Below are positions 44,016 through 52,816 of a DNA stretch of 64,000 nucleotides, piece by piece (positions within the stretch are counted from its first letter, which is position 1; every line of letters begins with the position of its first letter). This DNA comes from Natrinema ejinorense. Lineage in GTDB: Archaea > Halobacteriota > Halobacteria > Halobacteriales > Natrialbaceae. The DNA lies in assembly GCF_002494345.1 (NCBI RefSeq), contig NZ_NXNI01000001.1:2666001-2730000 (forward strand), read 5' to 3'. The position numbers and the translations under genes were made by a program. Under the pieces are notes generated by a model, which had not been told where the DNA came from, searched no databases, and was given only the letters and a program-made list of their open reading frames with translations.

Positions 44016-45317
44016 CTACTTGTCCCCCCGCTCGAGGACCTCGACGTACCTGACCTCGACGTTGACCGACTGGTCGGCGTGGTCGTTGATCCGCTCGTGC
44101 ATGGTATCAGCCAGTTCGGGTGCCGATTGATCGGGCGGGCCGCCGATCGTCACGATCACCCGCTCGGCGTTCCGGAACGGGTAGTTGTCGTCCATCACGA
44201 CCTGGAACTCGAGGAGCTGATAGTTCTCGTACTGGTCCTGTGAGAGGAGCGTCTCCACTTCCTCGCGAGCGTCCTGTTCGAAGTTCCCCGACTCGTAGGA
44301 GGCGTACGTGATCCCGCCAAGGAACACCGCGAAGATCAGGACGATGACGACGAGGCCGACGATCCGCTGGCGAAGGCGCTGTTCCGTTTCACCGAGGTCG
44401 AACAGGTTCTCCGGGCGATACCCGGCGTACCACAGCGTCAACAGGCCCGCGAGGTTCACGGAGAGCAGGTTGACGAGGACGAGTACCGTCGCGCCGATCG
44501 CGGCCGTCGGCTGGCCCCACGCGAGCGTGATACCGGCGACGCCGGCGGGGGGAATCAACGCTGCCGCGATCATCACGCCGACGAGCGCAACGGAGGTTCC
44601 GGTCGCGATGCTCACGACCCCCGCGACACCGGCACCGAGGGCGATCGCAAGCGAAAGCAAGTCCGGCGCGAGCCGTTCGGATATCTCGCCGACGCTCGAG
44701 AGGACGAGGTCCGGCGGGACGATGTTCAGGGAACGAACCAGCACCGCGAAAATCGCCGCCGCCGCGATCGCGACCACGACGCCGACGATCTGGTACGTGA
44801 CGCTTTCGACGAACAGTTCCTCGTCGTCGATCACCGTGCCGACGCTCGCCCCCAGCGCCGGACCGATCAGCGGCGCGATCACCATCGAACCGACGACGAC
44901 CGCCGGCGAGTCCAGTAACAGCCCCGCGGTCGCGACGACGGCACTGATGACCGTCATCACCACGTAGACGGGGAAGCTCGGCGTCAGATCGTCGGCCTCC
45001 GCCTGCAGCTCCTGGCGTGAAATCCGGTCCGATCCGACGTCGCCGTCCTCGTACTCGTCTCGAAGTGCCTGAAATCGCCTGGAAACGACCGTCTCCGCGT
45101 CGACGACGACCGTATACGCGTCCTCCTCGATCCCGGCGTTCTGTATCTCGTCGAGTACCGGCTCGACGGCGGCATCCGGCAGCGGGAAGTAGACGACCGC
45201 CGTGTACTTCCGGCTGCTGGTCTCGTCGGTCACGACGTAATCGATCTTCCGCTCGTCGAGAATCTCGAGGATCGTCTCTCGCTTCCCCGTCGGCACCGTC
45301 AACTGTACGAGACGCAC
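44016..45317 (-). CDS. DUF389/TIGR00341-family membrane protein
   Basis: The protein has 433 residues. A cytoplasmic N-terminal alpha/beta domain (about 1-110) with MRLVQLTVPTGKRETIL precedes six or so hydrophobic helices (about 120-350). The terminal part forms another soluble domain (about 360-433). DUF389 proteins occur in many archaea and bacteria with no defined function; a transport role is sometimes suggested. It is divergent from the small membrane gene at 45447. Confidence 0.88.
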   Translation of the reverse strand: MRLVQLTVPTGKRETILEILDERKIDYVVTDETSSRKYTAVVYFPLPDAAVEPVLDEIQNAGIEEDAYTVVVDAETVVSRRFQALRDEYEDGDVGSDRISRQELQAEADDLTPSFPVYVVMTVISAVVATAGLLLDSPAVVVGSMVIAPLIGPALGASVGTVIDDEELFVESVTYQIVGVVVAIAAAAIFAVLVRSLNIVPPDLVLSSVGEISERLAPDLLSLAIALGAGVAGVVSIATGTSVALVGVMIAAALIPPAGVAGITLAWGQPTAAIGATVLVLVNLLSVNLAGLLTLWYAGYRPENLFDLGETEQRLRQRIVGLVVIVLIFAVFLGGITYASYESGNFEQDAREEVETLLSQDQYENYQLLEFQVVMDDNYPFRNAERVIVTIGGPPDQSAPELADTMHERINDHADQSVNVEVRYVEVLERGDK

Positions 45318-45446
45318 GTGTCGATCTGAGACGCCCCTGGGTCATAACTTCGGGGCATTCCCTCCCACGCGAATCGCCCGCTTTGGCTCGAGCAACGGAT
45401 CGTCTCTTTCACAACGTTTCTTGTATCAAGCAGAGACACGACGCGT

Positions 45447-45920
45447 ATGAAGCGACGGATCGCCTCGCTACTGGGCGTCGGTATGCTGGGAATGGTCAGT
45501 GCGTATCTCGCCGCGTTCGGTTCGAGCGTGGTCACCGGTCCGCTCGCCGGCGCGTTCCTCGCTGGCTTCGCCCTCTCGGCGGTCCTACTGCTCGTCGGCG
45601 GGCTCGTCGATTCGATCACGGTCGTCGGGCGACCCGTTCCGTGGAACGTCGTCGTCGGGATCGGTGACGTCCTCCTCGCGGCCGTCGTCACGCTCTCGGC
45701 GATCCGCTCTGCTCTCGTCACGGACGACGCGTGGTCGTGGCTCTTCGCCGGCGGGGTCGCCGTCGGCTGTACGTCGCTGGCCTGGTTCGGCGTCCAGACC
45801 GCCCGCGATAGTCGCCACGTCGACCTCGAGGCGACGACCTCGAGCCGCCGGCTCGTGGCCATCGCCCTGCTGGTCGCAGCCTCGTTCGGAATCGGGGTGT
45901 TCGTCGCGACGAGCGTGTAG
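45447..45920 (+). CDS. Small four- to five-helix membrane protein
   Basis: The protein has 157 residues with hydrophobic segments at about 8-27, 33-54, 68-88, 96-115 and 135-155. I do not recognise the family. The basic MKRR start suggests an inside N-terminus. It lies 94 bp before engB on the same strand, but engB has its own TATA box. Confidence 0.65.
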   Translation: MKRRIASLLGVGMLGMVSAYLAAFGSSVVTGPLAGAFLAGFALSAVLLLVGGLVDSITVVGRPVPWNVVVGIGDVLLAAVVTLSAIRSALVTDDAWSWLFAGGVAVGCTSLAWFGVQTARDSRHVDLEATTSSRRLVAIALLVAASFGIGVFVATSV

Positions 45921-45983
45921 CGTCACGGGACCACCAGGCGGGGCCGACTGGAGCCCACTGGCAGCCGACTCCCGTTACAGTGC

Positions 45984-45990
45984 GTATAAA
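45984..45990 (+). promoter_or_regulatory. TATA box of engB
   Basis: GTATAAA is centred about 28 bp before the engB ATG at 46015, the spacing for a leaderless haloarchaeal transcript. It supports the 46015 start over longer reading-frame extensions. Confidence 0.7.
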
Positions 45991-46014
45991 GGTCGGTCCA
46001 CCCTACGGTCGGGT

Positions 46015-46638
46015 ATGATCGATTTCGATACGCGGCCCAACCGAGACGCCGAAGTGGCGCTCGTCGGGCGCTCGAACGTGGGGAAGTCCACGCTCATGCG
46101 CGAGCTGACCGGCCACAGCTTCGACACCGGGGGGAAACCCGGGGTCACCCGCTCGCCCAACCACTACGACTGGGCACCCGAGGATTTCGTCATCACCGAC
46201 CTCCCCGGTTTCGGCTTCATGAGCGGCGTCGACGAGGAGCATCGCGAGCAGATCAAGACCGAAATCGTTCACTACCTCGAGGAGTACGCCGACGACATCC
46301 TCGTCGCGATTTTGGTCGTCGACGGCAAGAGCGTCATCGACATCATCGACCGCCACTCGGGACCCGACGAGATCCCCTACGACGTCGAGATGTTTCACTT
46401 CCTGCGGGAGCTGGACGTGCCGACGGTCGTCGCCGTCAACAAGATGGACAAGGTCGACGACGAGGACGAACGGCTCGACGACCTCTGTGACCGCCTCGGC
46501 CTCTACCCACCGTGGAAGCAGTGGCAAGACACCATCGCCCCCATCAGCGCCAAACGCGGCCAGCTCGAGCCGCTCACCGAGGCCGTTCGATCCCACCTGC
46601 ACGAGCAACAGCGGGACGATCTGTTCAAGTTCTTCTAA
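46015..46638 (+). CDS. engB: GTP-binding protein EngB
   Basis: The protein has 207 residues. The TRAFAC G domain carries GRSNVGKST at 18-26, DLPGFG at 62-67 and NKMD at 142-145. The family acts in ribosome assembly or cell division. The ATG is placed by the TATA box at 45984-45990. A nested palindrome begins one base after the stop codon. Confidence 0.93.
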   Translation: MIDFDTRPNRDAEVALVGRSNVGKSTLMRELTGHSFDTGGKPGVTRSPNHYDWAPEDFVITDLPGFGFMSGVDEEHREQIKTEIVHYLEEYADDILVAILVVDGKSVIDIIDRHSGPDEIPYDVEMFHFLRELDVPTVVAVNKMDKVDDEDERLDDLCDRLGLYPPWKQWQDTIAPISAKRGQLEPLTEAVRSHLHEQQRDDLFKFF

Positions 46639-46689
46639 CGAAATTTTGCTCTGCGGGCGCGGCGAAGCCGCGCCCTCGGCAAAATTTCG
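46639..46689. repeat. Nested perfect palindrome after engB
   Basis: CGAAATTTTGC at 46639-46649 pairs exactly with GCAAAATTTCG at 46679-46689. Inside, GGGCGCGGC at 46655-46663 pairs exactly with GCCGCGCCC at 46667-46675 around GAA. The whole element is 51 bp and begins directly after the engB stop. It may be a terminator, an RNA stability structure or the end of a small dispersed repeat. Confidence 0.75.
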
Positions 46690-46915
46690 ATCAAAAGCAC
46701 TCCTCCCTCCGTTCTGGCCCCTTCGGGCCCTCCACATCGGTCGTCGGCCCGCTCGCTCGGCCTGCGACCTCGCTCGCAGTGCGTGTCGGGTAAGTGCCTG
46801 CCCTCCCCCGGGTTGCACGACCCTCGTGATACTCGAGTCGTGCGCCCGGCCACCACGCGTTCCGTCTAATATCGGCACTTATTCGAGAGCCCCACTGCCT
46901 CGAATCAACCTCGCG
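46690..46915. other. Region downstream of the engB palindrome with two further small hairpins
   Basis: GGCCC-CTTC-GGGCC at 46716-46729 and CTGCGA-CCTCGC-TCGCAG at 46762-46779 are further inverted repeats. No reading frame is convincing. It separates the convergent dehydrogenase and engB genes. Confidence 0.5.
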
Positions 46916-47869
46916 TCAGACCACGCGGTTGTGGAATTCCTCGCCGGCCGCGAGCCGATCGACGTTCTCGCGGACGATGTCGCCGATGTCCCGGAAGTAG
47001 TCGCGGGTGTAGGCGGCGCAGTGGGGCGAAATAATCACCTCGTCCATCCCCCACAGCGGCGAGTCCTCGGGCAGGGGTTCCGCCTCGAAGACGTCCAGTG
47101 CCGCCCCCGCGAGCGCGTCGCCCTCGAGAGCGTCGATCAGCGCCGGTTCGTCGACGACGGAGCCCCGGGCGACGTTCACGAAGTAAGCGTCGTCGCGCAT
47201 GGCGTCGAACGCCTCCGCGTCGAAGAGGTGATGGGTCTCGTCGGTCAGGGGGACGGTGACGATCACGAACTCGGCGTCGGCGATCGCCTCGAGGAGGCGG
47301 TCGGTCGTGTCGATTTCGTCGAATCCGGGGACCGGATCGCCGGAGCGTCGAACCCCGGTCACGCGGACGCCGAGCCCGCCGAGGGTTTCGGCGACGCCCC
47401 GCCCGAGGGTCCCGGTGCCGACGACACAGGCCGTCGATCCCGGGAGCGTAAACGCCTCGTCCCACTCGGGGCGGGTCCACCGGCGCTCTCGCTGGTTCGC
47501 GACGTGGGCGTGCAGTCGCCGGGCGAACATGAGGAGATAGCCCGCGACCGTCTCGCCGACGGTTCGATCGTGAATGCCCGTGCTGTTCGTGAGAATCACG
47601 TCGTGGTCCTCGAACTCGTCGAACGGGAACCGATCGACCCCCGCCTGAATCGAGTGGACCCACTCCACCTCGAGGAAGGCCTCGCGGTGTTCCAGCGTGA
47701 CCACTGCATCGTACCTGGGGATTTCGTCGTCGCCGATTACTGCAACCTCGGTCGGCAGGTTGGAGAGGGACGCCGCCAGTTCAGCCGGCGGAAACACCGC
47801 CTCGACTGACTCGTGGACGCCGAGTCGCTCGAGTTCGAATTGCATGCGCGTCAGTACAGGCGAGTCCAT
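46916..47869 (-). CDS. D-2-hydroxyacid dehydrogenase
   Basis: From the ATG at 47869 the protein has 317 residues. The NAD-binding GTGTLG is at 151-156, and the catalytic Arg235 (NVARGS), Glu264 (FEAEPLP) and His283 (SPHCAAY) are present. It interconverts 2-keto acids and D-2-hydroxy acids. Haloarchaea have several paralogues; the substrate is not known. A 26-residue upstream extension contains cysteines and was rejected. Confidence 0.92.
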   Translation of the reverse strand: MDSPVLTRMQFELERLGVHESVEAVFPPAELAASLSNLPTEVAVIGDDEIPRYDAVVTLEHREAFLEVEWVHSIQAGVDRFPFDEFEDHDVILTNSTGIHDRTVGETVAGYLLMFARRLHAHVANQRERRWTRPEWDEAFTLPGSTACVVGTGTLGRGVAETLGGLGVRVTGVRRSGDPVPGFDEIDTTDRLLEAIADAEFVIVTVPLTDETHHLFDAEAFDAMRDDAYFVNVARGSVVDEPALIDALEGDALAGAALDVFEAEPLPEDSPLWGMDEVIISPHCAAYTRDYFRDIGDIVRENVDRLAAGEEFHNRVV

Positions 47870-48034
47870 GTTGAAGCTTTGCGGATCTCCAGCGTCGAGA
47901 TCGGCCGATCGGCACGTCCCAGTCGTGGGATTCGAACCAGGCGACACGGCAGGACGACAGGAGCGACTACGAATCCAACTGACACGGTACTCCGGCCACC
48001 GGCTTTATAATCGAGACATCTGTATCGGTATCGG

Positions 48035-48448
48035 ATGGGCACGATCGAGAACACATCTACGTTTGCCGAATTCGATGCAGACGCGGTCCTCGAGAAACTT
48101 CGAGAGATCGCTGGCGGCCAGATCCTCACGGTTGCCGAATACGACGCCGAGACGTACAATATCATGTACATGGACGACCAGATGGGCCACCAACTCGGCG
48201 ACGCAGTAGACATCGAAGAGCTCGCAGACAGGATCCACAGCGACTACCGGCTCGATTTCACCGAAAAGGAAATGTACGAAGACGTGTACAGCGAACTCGG
48301 CGAGGTACGCGCCTTTGCCGTCTTCTTCGAGGGAAACACTATCTTCCGGTTCGTGGGGGAAACGACTGGATTGTACGTCTCACTCACGATGGACGCGCCG
48401 TTCAACGCGGTGATCGAAGCAGTGTCCGATATCATCGAGGACGCGTGA
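48035..48448 (+). CDS. Conserved haloarchaeal protein, first gene of a pair
   Basis: The protein has 137 residues and is acidic. A helical N-terminus (about 10-30) is followed by a strand-rich region (LTVAEYDAETYNIMYMDDQ, FAVFFEGNTIFRFV) and a final helix. It resembles small haloarchaeal proteins encoded next to KaiC/RecA-like DUF genes. A TATA-like TTTATA at 48004-48009 is 28 bp before the ATG. Its TGA is one base from the next ATG, so the pair is translated together. Confidence 0.78.
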   Translation: MGTIENTSTFAEFDADAVLEKLREIAGGQILTVAEYDAETYNIMYMDDQMGHQLGDAVDIEELADRIHSDYRLDFTEKEMYEDVYSELGEVRAFAVFFEGNTIFRFVGETTGLYVSLTMDAPFNAVIEAVSDIIEDA

Positions 48449-48449
48449 G

Positions 48450-49043
48450 ATGCAGACGAAACAGAGAGAACAGTTAGCGGAGGCGTCGAACGTGTTGTTG
48501 CTCGGATCGATGCTCGACGATTCGACGAAACGAACCCACAACGCGCTCCTGTCACAGGAGTTGACCGAGCGAACGGACGTCCTGGCGCTGACGTTCCAAT
48601 CACCGGGCCAGTGGCTGCGAACGTGGACGGGCACGCCGGAAACGCACGACGGACGAATCACCGTCATCACGCTCGACGAGTCCCCCTATCAGTCGACGCA
48701 ACGAACCGACGACGTGACGTCGATTACGGTCAATCCAGCCGATCTGACCGGGATCGGAATGAAAGTGAGCGATTACCTCTCGAGCCAGGTGAAGACGGAC
48801 GCCGAGACGGTGGTCTGCTTCGATTCGATCACCGGACTCCTCCAGTACACGAATCAGAAGTCGCTGTTCCGGTTTCTGCGGGTGATTACGCGTCGCATCG
48901 AACACGTCGATGGGATCGCTCACTTCCACCTGGACCCGGACGCCCACGACCGAAAAACCATCAGTACGATTAAAACGCCGTTCGACGCGATCGTCCAACC
49001 CGATACCGCCGGCGGGGGTGTGACCGTTTCAACGCGCTACTAG
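48450..49043 (+). CDS. RecA/KaiC-like domain protein without P-loop, second gene of a pair
   Basis: The protein has 197 residues. The layout of strands and helices follows the RecA/KaiC superfamily (strands in NVLLLGS, VLALTF, RITVITL, TVVCFDSITGLL and DAIVQPDT), but a GxxGxGK loop is absent and GSMLDDSTKR stands in its place. It fits haloarchaeal DUF7504-type proteins linked to signalling. ATP binding is therefore doubtful. With the preceding gene it could form a sensory or regulatory module. Confidence 0.75.
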   Translation: MQTKQREQLAEASNVLLLGSMLDDSTKRTHNALLSQELTERTDVLALTFQSPGQWLRTWTGTPETHDGRITVITLDESPYQSTQRTDDVTSITVNPADLTGIGMKVSDYLSSQVKTDAETVVCFDSITGLLQYTNQKSLFRFLRVITRRIEHVDGIAHFHLDPDAHDRKTISTIKTPFDAIVQPDTAGGGVTVSTRY

Positions 49044-49215
49044 TCTCGCACCGATCCCGACTCTTCCGTCGACCGACCGTCTCGGGTATCGCTCCAATGG
49101 GTTTTCGGTCACGCACGGTGGATGACTCTCGGCGACGTAGAAGGCGGCTCGGAGAAAATCCCTCGTCACAAGGGGCTCGGAGGGGGTAACTCTTCGTCAC
49201 GGCCGCCGGGAGCAG

Positions 49216-50604
49216 CTACTCCCTCGACGGGTTTCGGTCTGTCGTTTCTCGAGTCGGCGATGCCCCGCTGTTACGCCACTCCTCGAGGCCCCGCAACTCC
49301 GCGGCCACGTCCCCAATGTCGGCCGGCTCGAGCGTCCCGCGCTCGGTCACGAACTGCGTCACGCACTCGGCGGGTGTCACGTCGAACGTGGGGTTCAGCA
49401 CGTCGAGCGACGCGTCGCCGTCGTACACCGCGGATCGGTCCCCGGACTCGAGGTTTACCTCCTCGCCCGTCGAGACTTTGTCCGTCGCCGCGACGACGGA
49501 CACCGGAATCCCCTCGCGATCGGCGACGAGTGCCAGTGATCGCGTCCCCGTTTTGTTCACCACGGAGCCGTCGGATAGCACGGTATCCGCGCCGACCACT
49601 ACTTGTGCGACGTCTTCGCGTGCGAGCACGTGCGCGATCGCCGCATCCGTGTGGACCGACACGGTGCTGTCGGTCATTTCGGACAGCCGCTCCGCGACAT
49701 CGATCCCTTCCCGGGCGGGTCGCGATTCGGCGACGAACACGCGCGACGGCTCACCCATTTCGAGCGCCTCGAGAACGGTTCCCGACCGAGAGAGGGTCGC
49801 GACGCTGTCCGCCACGAACTCGCTCGCGGTCGCTGCGGCGTCCTCGTCAGCGTCGATCGCACGGTCGATGTTCCAGGACGTCGACTCGAGGACGGCCGAG
49901 GCATCCCCGTTTTCGCCGTCCGCGCCGGCCATGACGCGATTGACACGGTTTCGGAGGACGGCCATCGACGGTCGGGCTTCGAGTAGCCGGCCCGCGAGTT
50001 CGGCGAGCTCGTCCCACTCCCCGTCCGGATCGGTCCCGAACTCCGTTCGCTCGGCGACGAGCACTCCAGCCCGATCGCGAAGCACCTCGAGCGCGCGCAG
50101 CGACAGGTACGCGGCCCCGTGCTCGCCGTCGGCGGCGATCGACCGAACGGTCGGTGCCACGCGCTCGTAGGCTGTCCAGAGTTCGGGAACCGTCACCCGG
50201 TCGTCGACCGGCTCGAGCATCGCGGTCGGCGGTGCCCACTCGAAGGCGTCGTGTTCGTCGCTCAGCCGGATCTCGCGGGTCTCGCAGTCGAACAGATACG
50301 GGTGGACGGCCCACTCGCGCTCGAGATCGGGGTCGACGAACGTGACCGGCCGCCCGGAGCGAACGAGCGAGACGTCGTCGGACTCGATGCCGGTTTCCTC
50401 GCGGATCTCGACGCGGACCTGTTCGTCCGGCTGGCCCTCGGCGAAGCCGGAGACGCCGCCCCATTGGCCCCTGTAGGTGCCGACGGAATCGCTCCGGCGG
50501 AGCAACAGGACCGCTCCCCGGTTTCGGAGGAAGGCGGTAACGACGTGGCTCGTCTCCCCGTCGTCGCTCCCCCGGTCGTCGGACGCTGCCGGTGAATCGC
50601 TCAT
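49216..50604 (-). CDS. NUDIX domain fused to IF-2B/ribose-1,5-bisphosphate isomerase-like domain
   Basis: The protein has 462 residues. The N-terminal NUDIX domain (about 20-150) has a box-like GGVSGFAEGQPDEQ...EIREETGI; it has one extra residue and Val where the first Arg usually stands. The second part (about 155-440) is an IF-2B-type domain with VVVGADTVLSDGSVVNKTGT near 335-354. In archaea such domains include R15P isomerase and initiation-factor relatives; this one lies far from the nucleoside cluster at 27-31 kb. The combination suggests a nucleotide-linked sugar phosphate reaction, but the substrate is open. Confidence 0.85.
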   Translation of the reverse strand: MSDSPAASDDRGSDDGETSHVVTAFLRNRGAVLLLRRSDSVGTYRGQWGGVSGFAEGQPDEQVRVEIREETGIESDDVSLVRSGRPVTFVDPDLEREWAVHPYLFDCETREIRLSDEHDAFEWAPPTAMLEPVDDRVTVPELWTAYERVAPTVRSIAADGEHGAAYLSLRALEVLRDRAGVLVAERTEFGTDPDGEWDELAELAGRLLEARPSMAVLRNRVNRVMAGADGENGDASAVLESTSWNIDRAIDADEDAAATASEFVADSVATLSRSGTVLEALEMGEPSRVFVAESRPAREGIDVAERLSEMTDSTVSVHTDAAIAHVLAREDVAQVVVGADTVLSDGSVVNKTGTRSLALVADREGIPVSVVAATDKVSTGEEVNLESGDRSAVYDGDASLDVLNPTFDVTPAECVTQFVTERGTLEPADIGDVAAELRGLEEWRNSGASPTRETTDRNPSRE

Positions 50605-50719
50605 ACGCGACCGACGTCCGCCCGAAGGGAATCGCTTTCGGGACTCGAAACCGTCCCCCCCAACCGCCCAACGGATCGAGTGCGTGAACTATACCTACCT
50701 CGGCCCCCCGCCTGTGACC

Positions 50720-50797
50720 ATGACACAGCGCGTGCCGGTATCGCTCGACGAGGATTCTGACACGCTACTCGAGGGACCAGCCTACGATGACCAGTGA
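50720..50797 (+). CDS. Possible 25-residue leader ORF overlapping hyuA
   Basis: It begins 29 bp after a TATA-like AACTATAC (centred near 50691), the expected leaderless start, and its TGA lies inside the next gene, whose ATG is at 50787. The two frames overlap by eleven bases, so translation of hyuA could depend on this ORF. The peptide is acidic and has no domain. It may be a chance frame. Confidence 0.35.
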   Translation: MTQRVPVSLDEDSDTLLEGPAYDDQ

Positions 50798-52814
50798 GCG
50801 GCCGCCGGTCGATGGCGACACGCGCATCGGCGTCGACGTCGGCGGCACCTTCACCGACGTGGCCCTTTCCGTCGACGACCAACTCGTCACCGCGAAGGTC
50901 CCGACGACCGACGACCAACACGTCGGCGTCCTCGAGGGGCTCCGCAAGGCCTGCGACCGCGCCGGCATCGAACCCACCGAAATCGACGGCTTCGCCCACG
51001 CGATGACCGTCTCGGTCAACGCCCTGCTCGAACGCGGCGGCGCGAAGACGGCGCTCGTGACGACCGACGGCTTCCGGGACGTCCTCGAGATCGGTCGCCA
51101 GGACCGACCCGAGCTGTACGATCTCGAGGCCGAGAAACCGGAGCCGCTGGTCCCCCGCGACCGACGGTTCGAAGTCGACGAGCGGACGACCGTCGACGGG
51201 GTCGAACGCCCGGTCGACGCCGAGGCGGTCCGCGACCTCGCGGCGACGCTCCGCGAGCGCGACGTCGAGGCGGTCGCGGTCTGTCTGCTGCACGCCTACG
51301 CCGATCCCGAGAACGAGCGCCTCGTCGCCGAGACGCTACGCGAGGAACTCGAGGCCCCGGTCTCGGCCTCCCACGAGGTGCTCGCGGAGTTCCGCGAGTT
51401 CGAACGCACGTCGACGACGGCGGTCGACGCCTACGTCCGGCCCGCGATCGACCGCTACGTCGGTCGGCTGGTCGAGGAGGCCCACGAGGCCGGGCTTCCG
51501 GCACCGCGGATCATGCAGGCCAACGGCGGTATCGCCGATCCCGAGACGGTGCGCGACCACGCCGTGACGACGACGCTGTCGGGGCCGGCCGCCGGCGTCG
51601 TCGGTGCGGCGGCCACCGTCGGCGACGATACCGTCGACGGACTCGTGACGTTCGACATGGGTGGTACCTCGAGCGACGTGAGCCTCGTCCGGGACGGACG
51701 GGCCGAGCGGACGACCGACGCCGAGGTGGACGGCATACCGATCCGGACGCCGATGGTCGACGTGAACACCGTCGGCGCGGGCGGCGGCTCGATCGCGTGG
51801 GTCGATTCGGGCGGCGCGCTCCGGGTCGGGCCGGAGTCCGCGGGTGCAGCGCCCGGCCCGGCCTGTTACGACCGCGGTGGCACTCGACCGACCGTCACCG
51901 ACGCCAACGTCGTGCTCGGCTACATCGGCCCCGAAACCGCACTGGGCGGTGAAATGACCCTCGACGTCGACGCCGCACACGACGCCCTCGAGCGACTGGC
52001 CCAGGAAGCCGGCCTCGCGGGACCGCTCGAGGCGGCTCGCGGCGTCTACCGGGTGGCGAACGCGACGATGACGCGGACGATCCGGTCCGTGACGGTCGAA
52101 CGGGGCCACGACCCTCGCGACTTCGCGCTCGTGGCCTTCGGCGGCGCGGGGCCGATGCACGCCGTGGCGCTGGCCGATTCCCTGTCGATCGATCGGGTCG
52201 TCGTCCCGCGACCGAGCGGCGTGCTTTCCGCGTTCGGGCTGCTCGCGGCCGACGAGAGCTACGATGCCGCCAGGACCGTCGGCGTCACCCTCGACGGAGC
52301 GAAGCCAGCGGCGCTCGAGGACGTGTACGACGACCTCGTGGCCGACGTGCTCGCGGACGCGTCGGATCCGGACGCGGCACGCGTCGAGCGGGCAGCCGAC
52401 TGCCGGTACACGGGCCAGAGCTTCGAACTGACCGTTCCTGTCGACGATACGTTCGACGCGAACGCGGTCGCGGACCGGTTTCACGACGTCCACGAGCGGA
52501 CCTACGGCTACGCGATGGACGAATCGATCGAGGTCGTCACCCTCCGCACGACGGCGACCGTCCCGGGATCGGAGCCGGCGATCCGCCACGACGGCGAGGG
52601 CGACGCGGTCCTCGGTACTCGTGACGCCGCCTTTCCCGACGCTGGCCGGCAGGAGACGACGATCTACGACCGGGATCGGCTCGCGGCGGGCGCGTCGATC
52701 ACGGGCCCGGCGGTTCTCGAGCAGGCCGAAAGCACGACCGTCGTCCCGCCGACCTGGGCGGGGGAGGTTCTGACCGACGGAACGCTCGTCGCGACGCGAA
52801 CGGAGGAGAACTAA
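50787..52814 (+). CDS. Hydantoinase/5-oxoprolinase family protein A
   Basis: The protein has 675 residues. It carries the ASKHA-type phosphate loop DVGGTFTDVA at 17-26, GPAAGVVGAA near 266 and FDMGGTSSDVS near 289, so an ATP-dependent amidase-type reaction on a cyclic amide (hydantoin, 5-oxoproline) is likely. It works with the B subunit encoded two bases later. Start 50787 is supported by the DTRIGVDVGG element. Confidence 0.93.
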   Translation: MTSERPPVDGDTRIGVDVGGTFTDVALSVDDQLVTAKVPTTDDQHVGVLEGLRKACDRAGIEPTEIDGFAHAMTVSVNALLERGGAKTALVTTDGFRDVLEIGRQDRPELYDLEAEKPEPLVPRDRRFEVDERTTVDGVERPVDAEAVRDLAATLRERDVEAVAVCLLHAYADPENERLVAETLREELEAPVSASHEVLAEFREFERTSTTAVDAYVRPAIDRYVGRLVEEAHEAGLPAPRIMQANGGIADPETVRDHAVTTTLSGPAAGVVGAAATVGDDTVDGLVTFDMGGTSSDVSLVRDGRAERTTDAEVDGIPIRTPMVDVNTVGAGGGSIAWVDSGGALRVGPESAGAAPGPACYDRGGTRPTVTDANVVLGYIGPETALGGEMTLDVDAAHDALERLAQEAGLAGPLEAARGVYRVANATMTRTIRSVTVERGHDPRDFALVAFGGAGPMHAVALADSLSIDRVVVPRPSGVLSAFGLLAADESYDAARTVGVTLDGAKPAALEDVYDDLVADVLADASDPDAARVERAADCRYTGQSFELTVPVDDTFDANAVADRFHDVHERTYGYAMDESIEVVTLRTTATVPGSEPAIRHDGEGDAVLGTRDAAFPDAGRQETTIYDRDRLAAGASITGPAVLEQAESTTVVPPTWAGEVLTDGTLVATRTEEN

Positions 52815-52816
52815 CG

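Noticed and set aside
47925-47938. Sequence GTGGGATTCGAACC resembling the T-arm of a minus-strand tRNA
   Set aside because: The five flanking bases do not pair as a T-stem and no acceptor, D or anticodon arms fit nearby.
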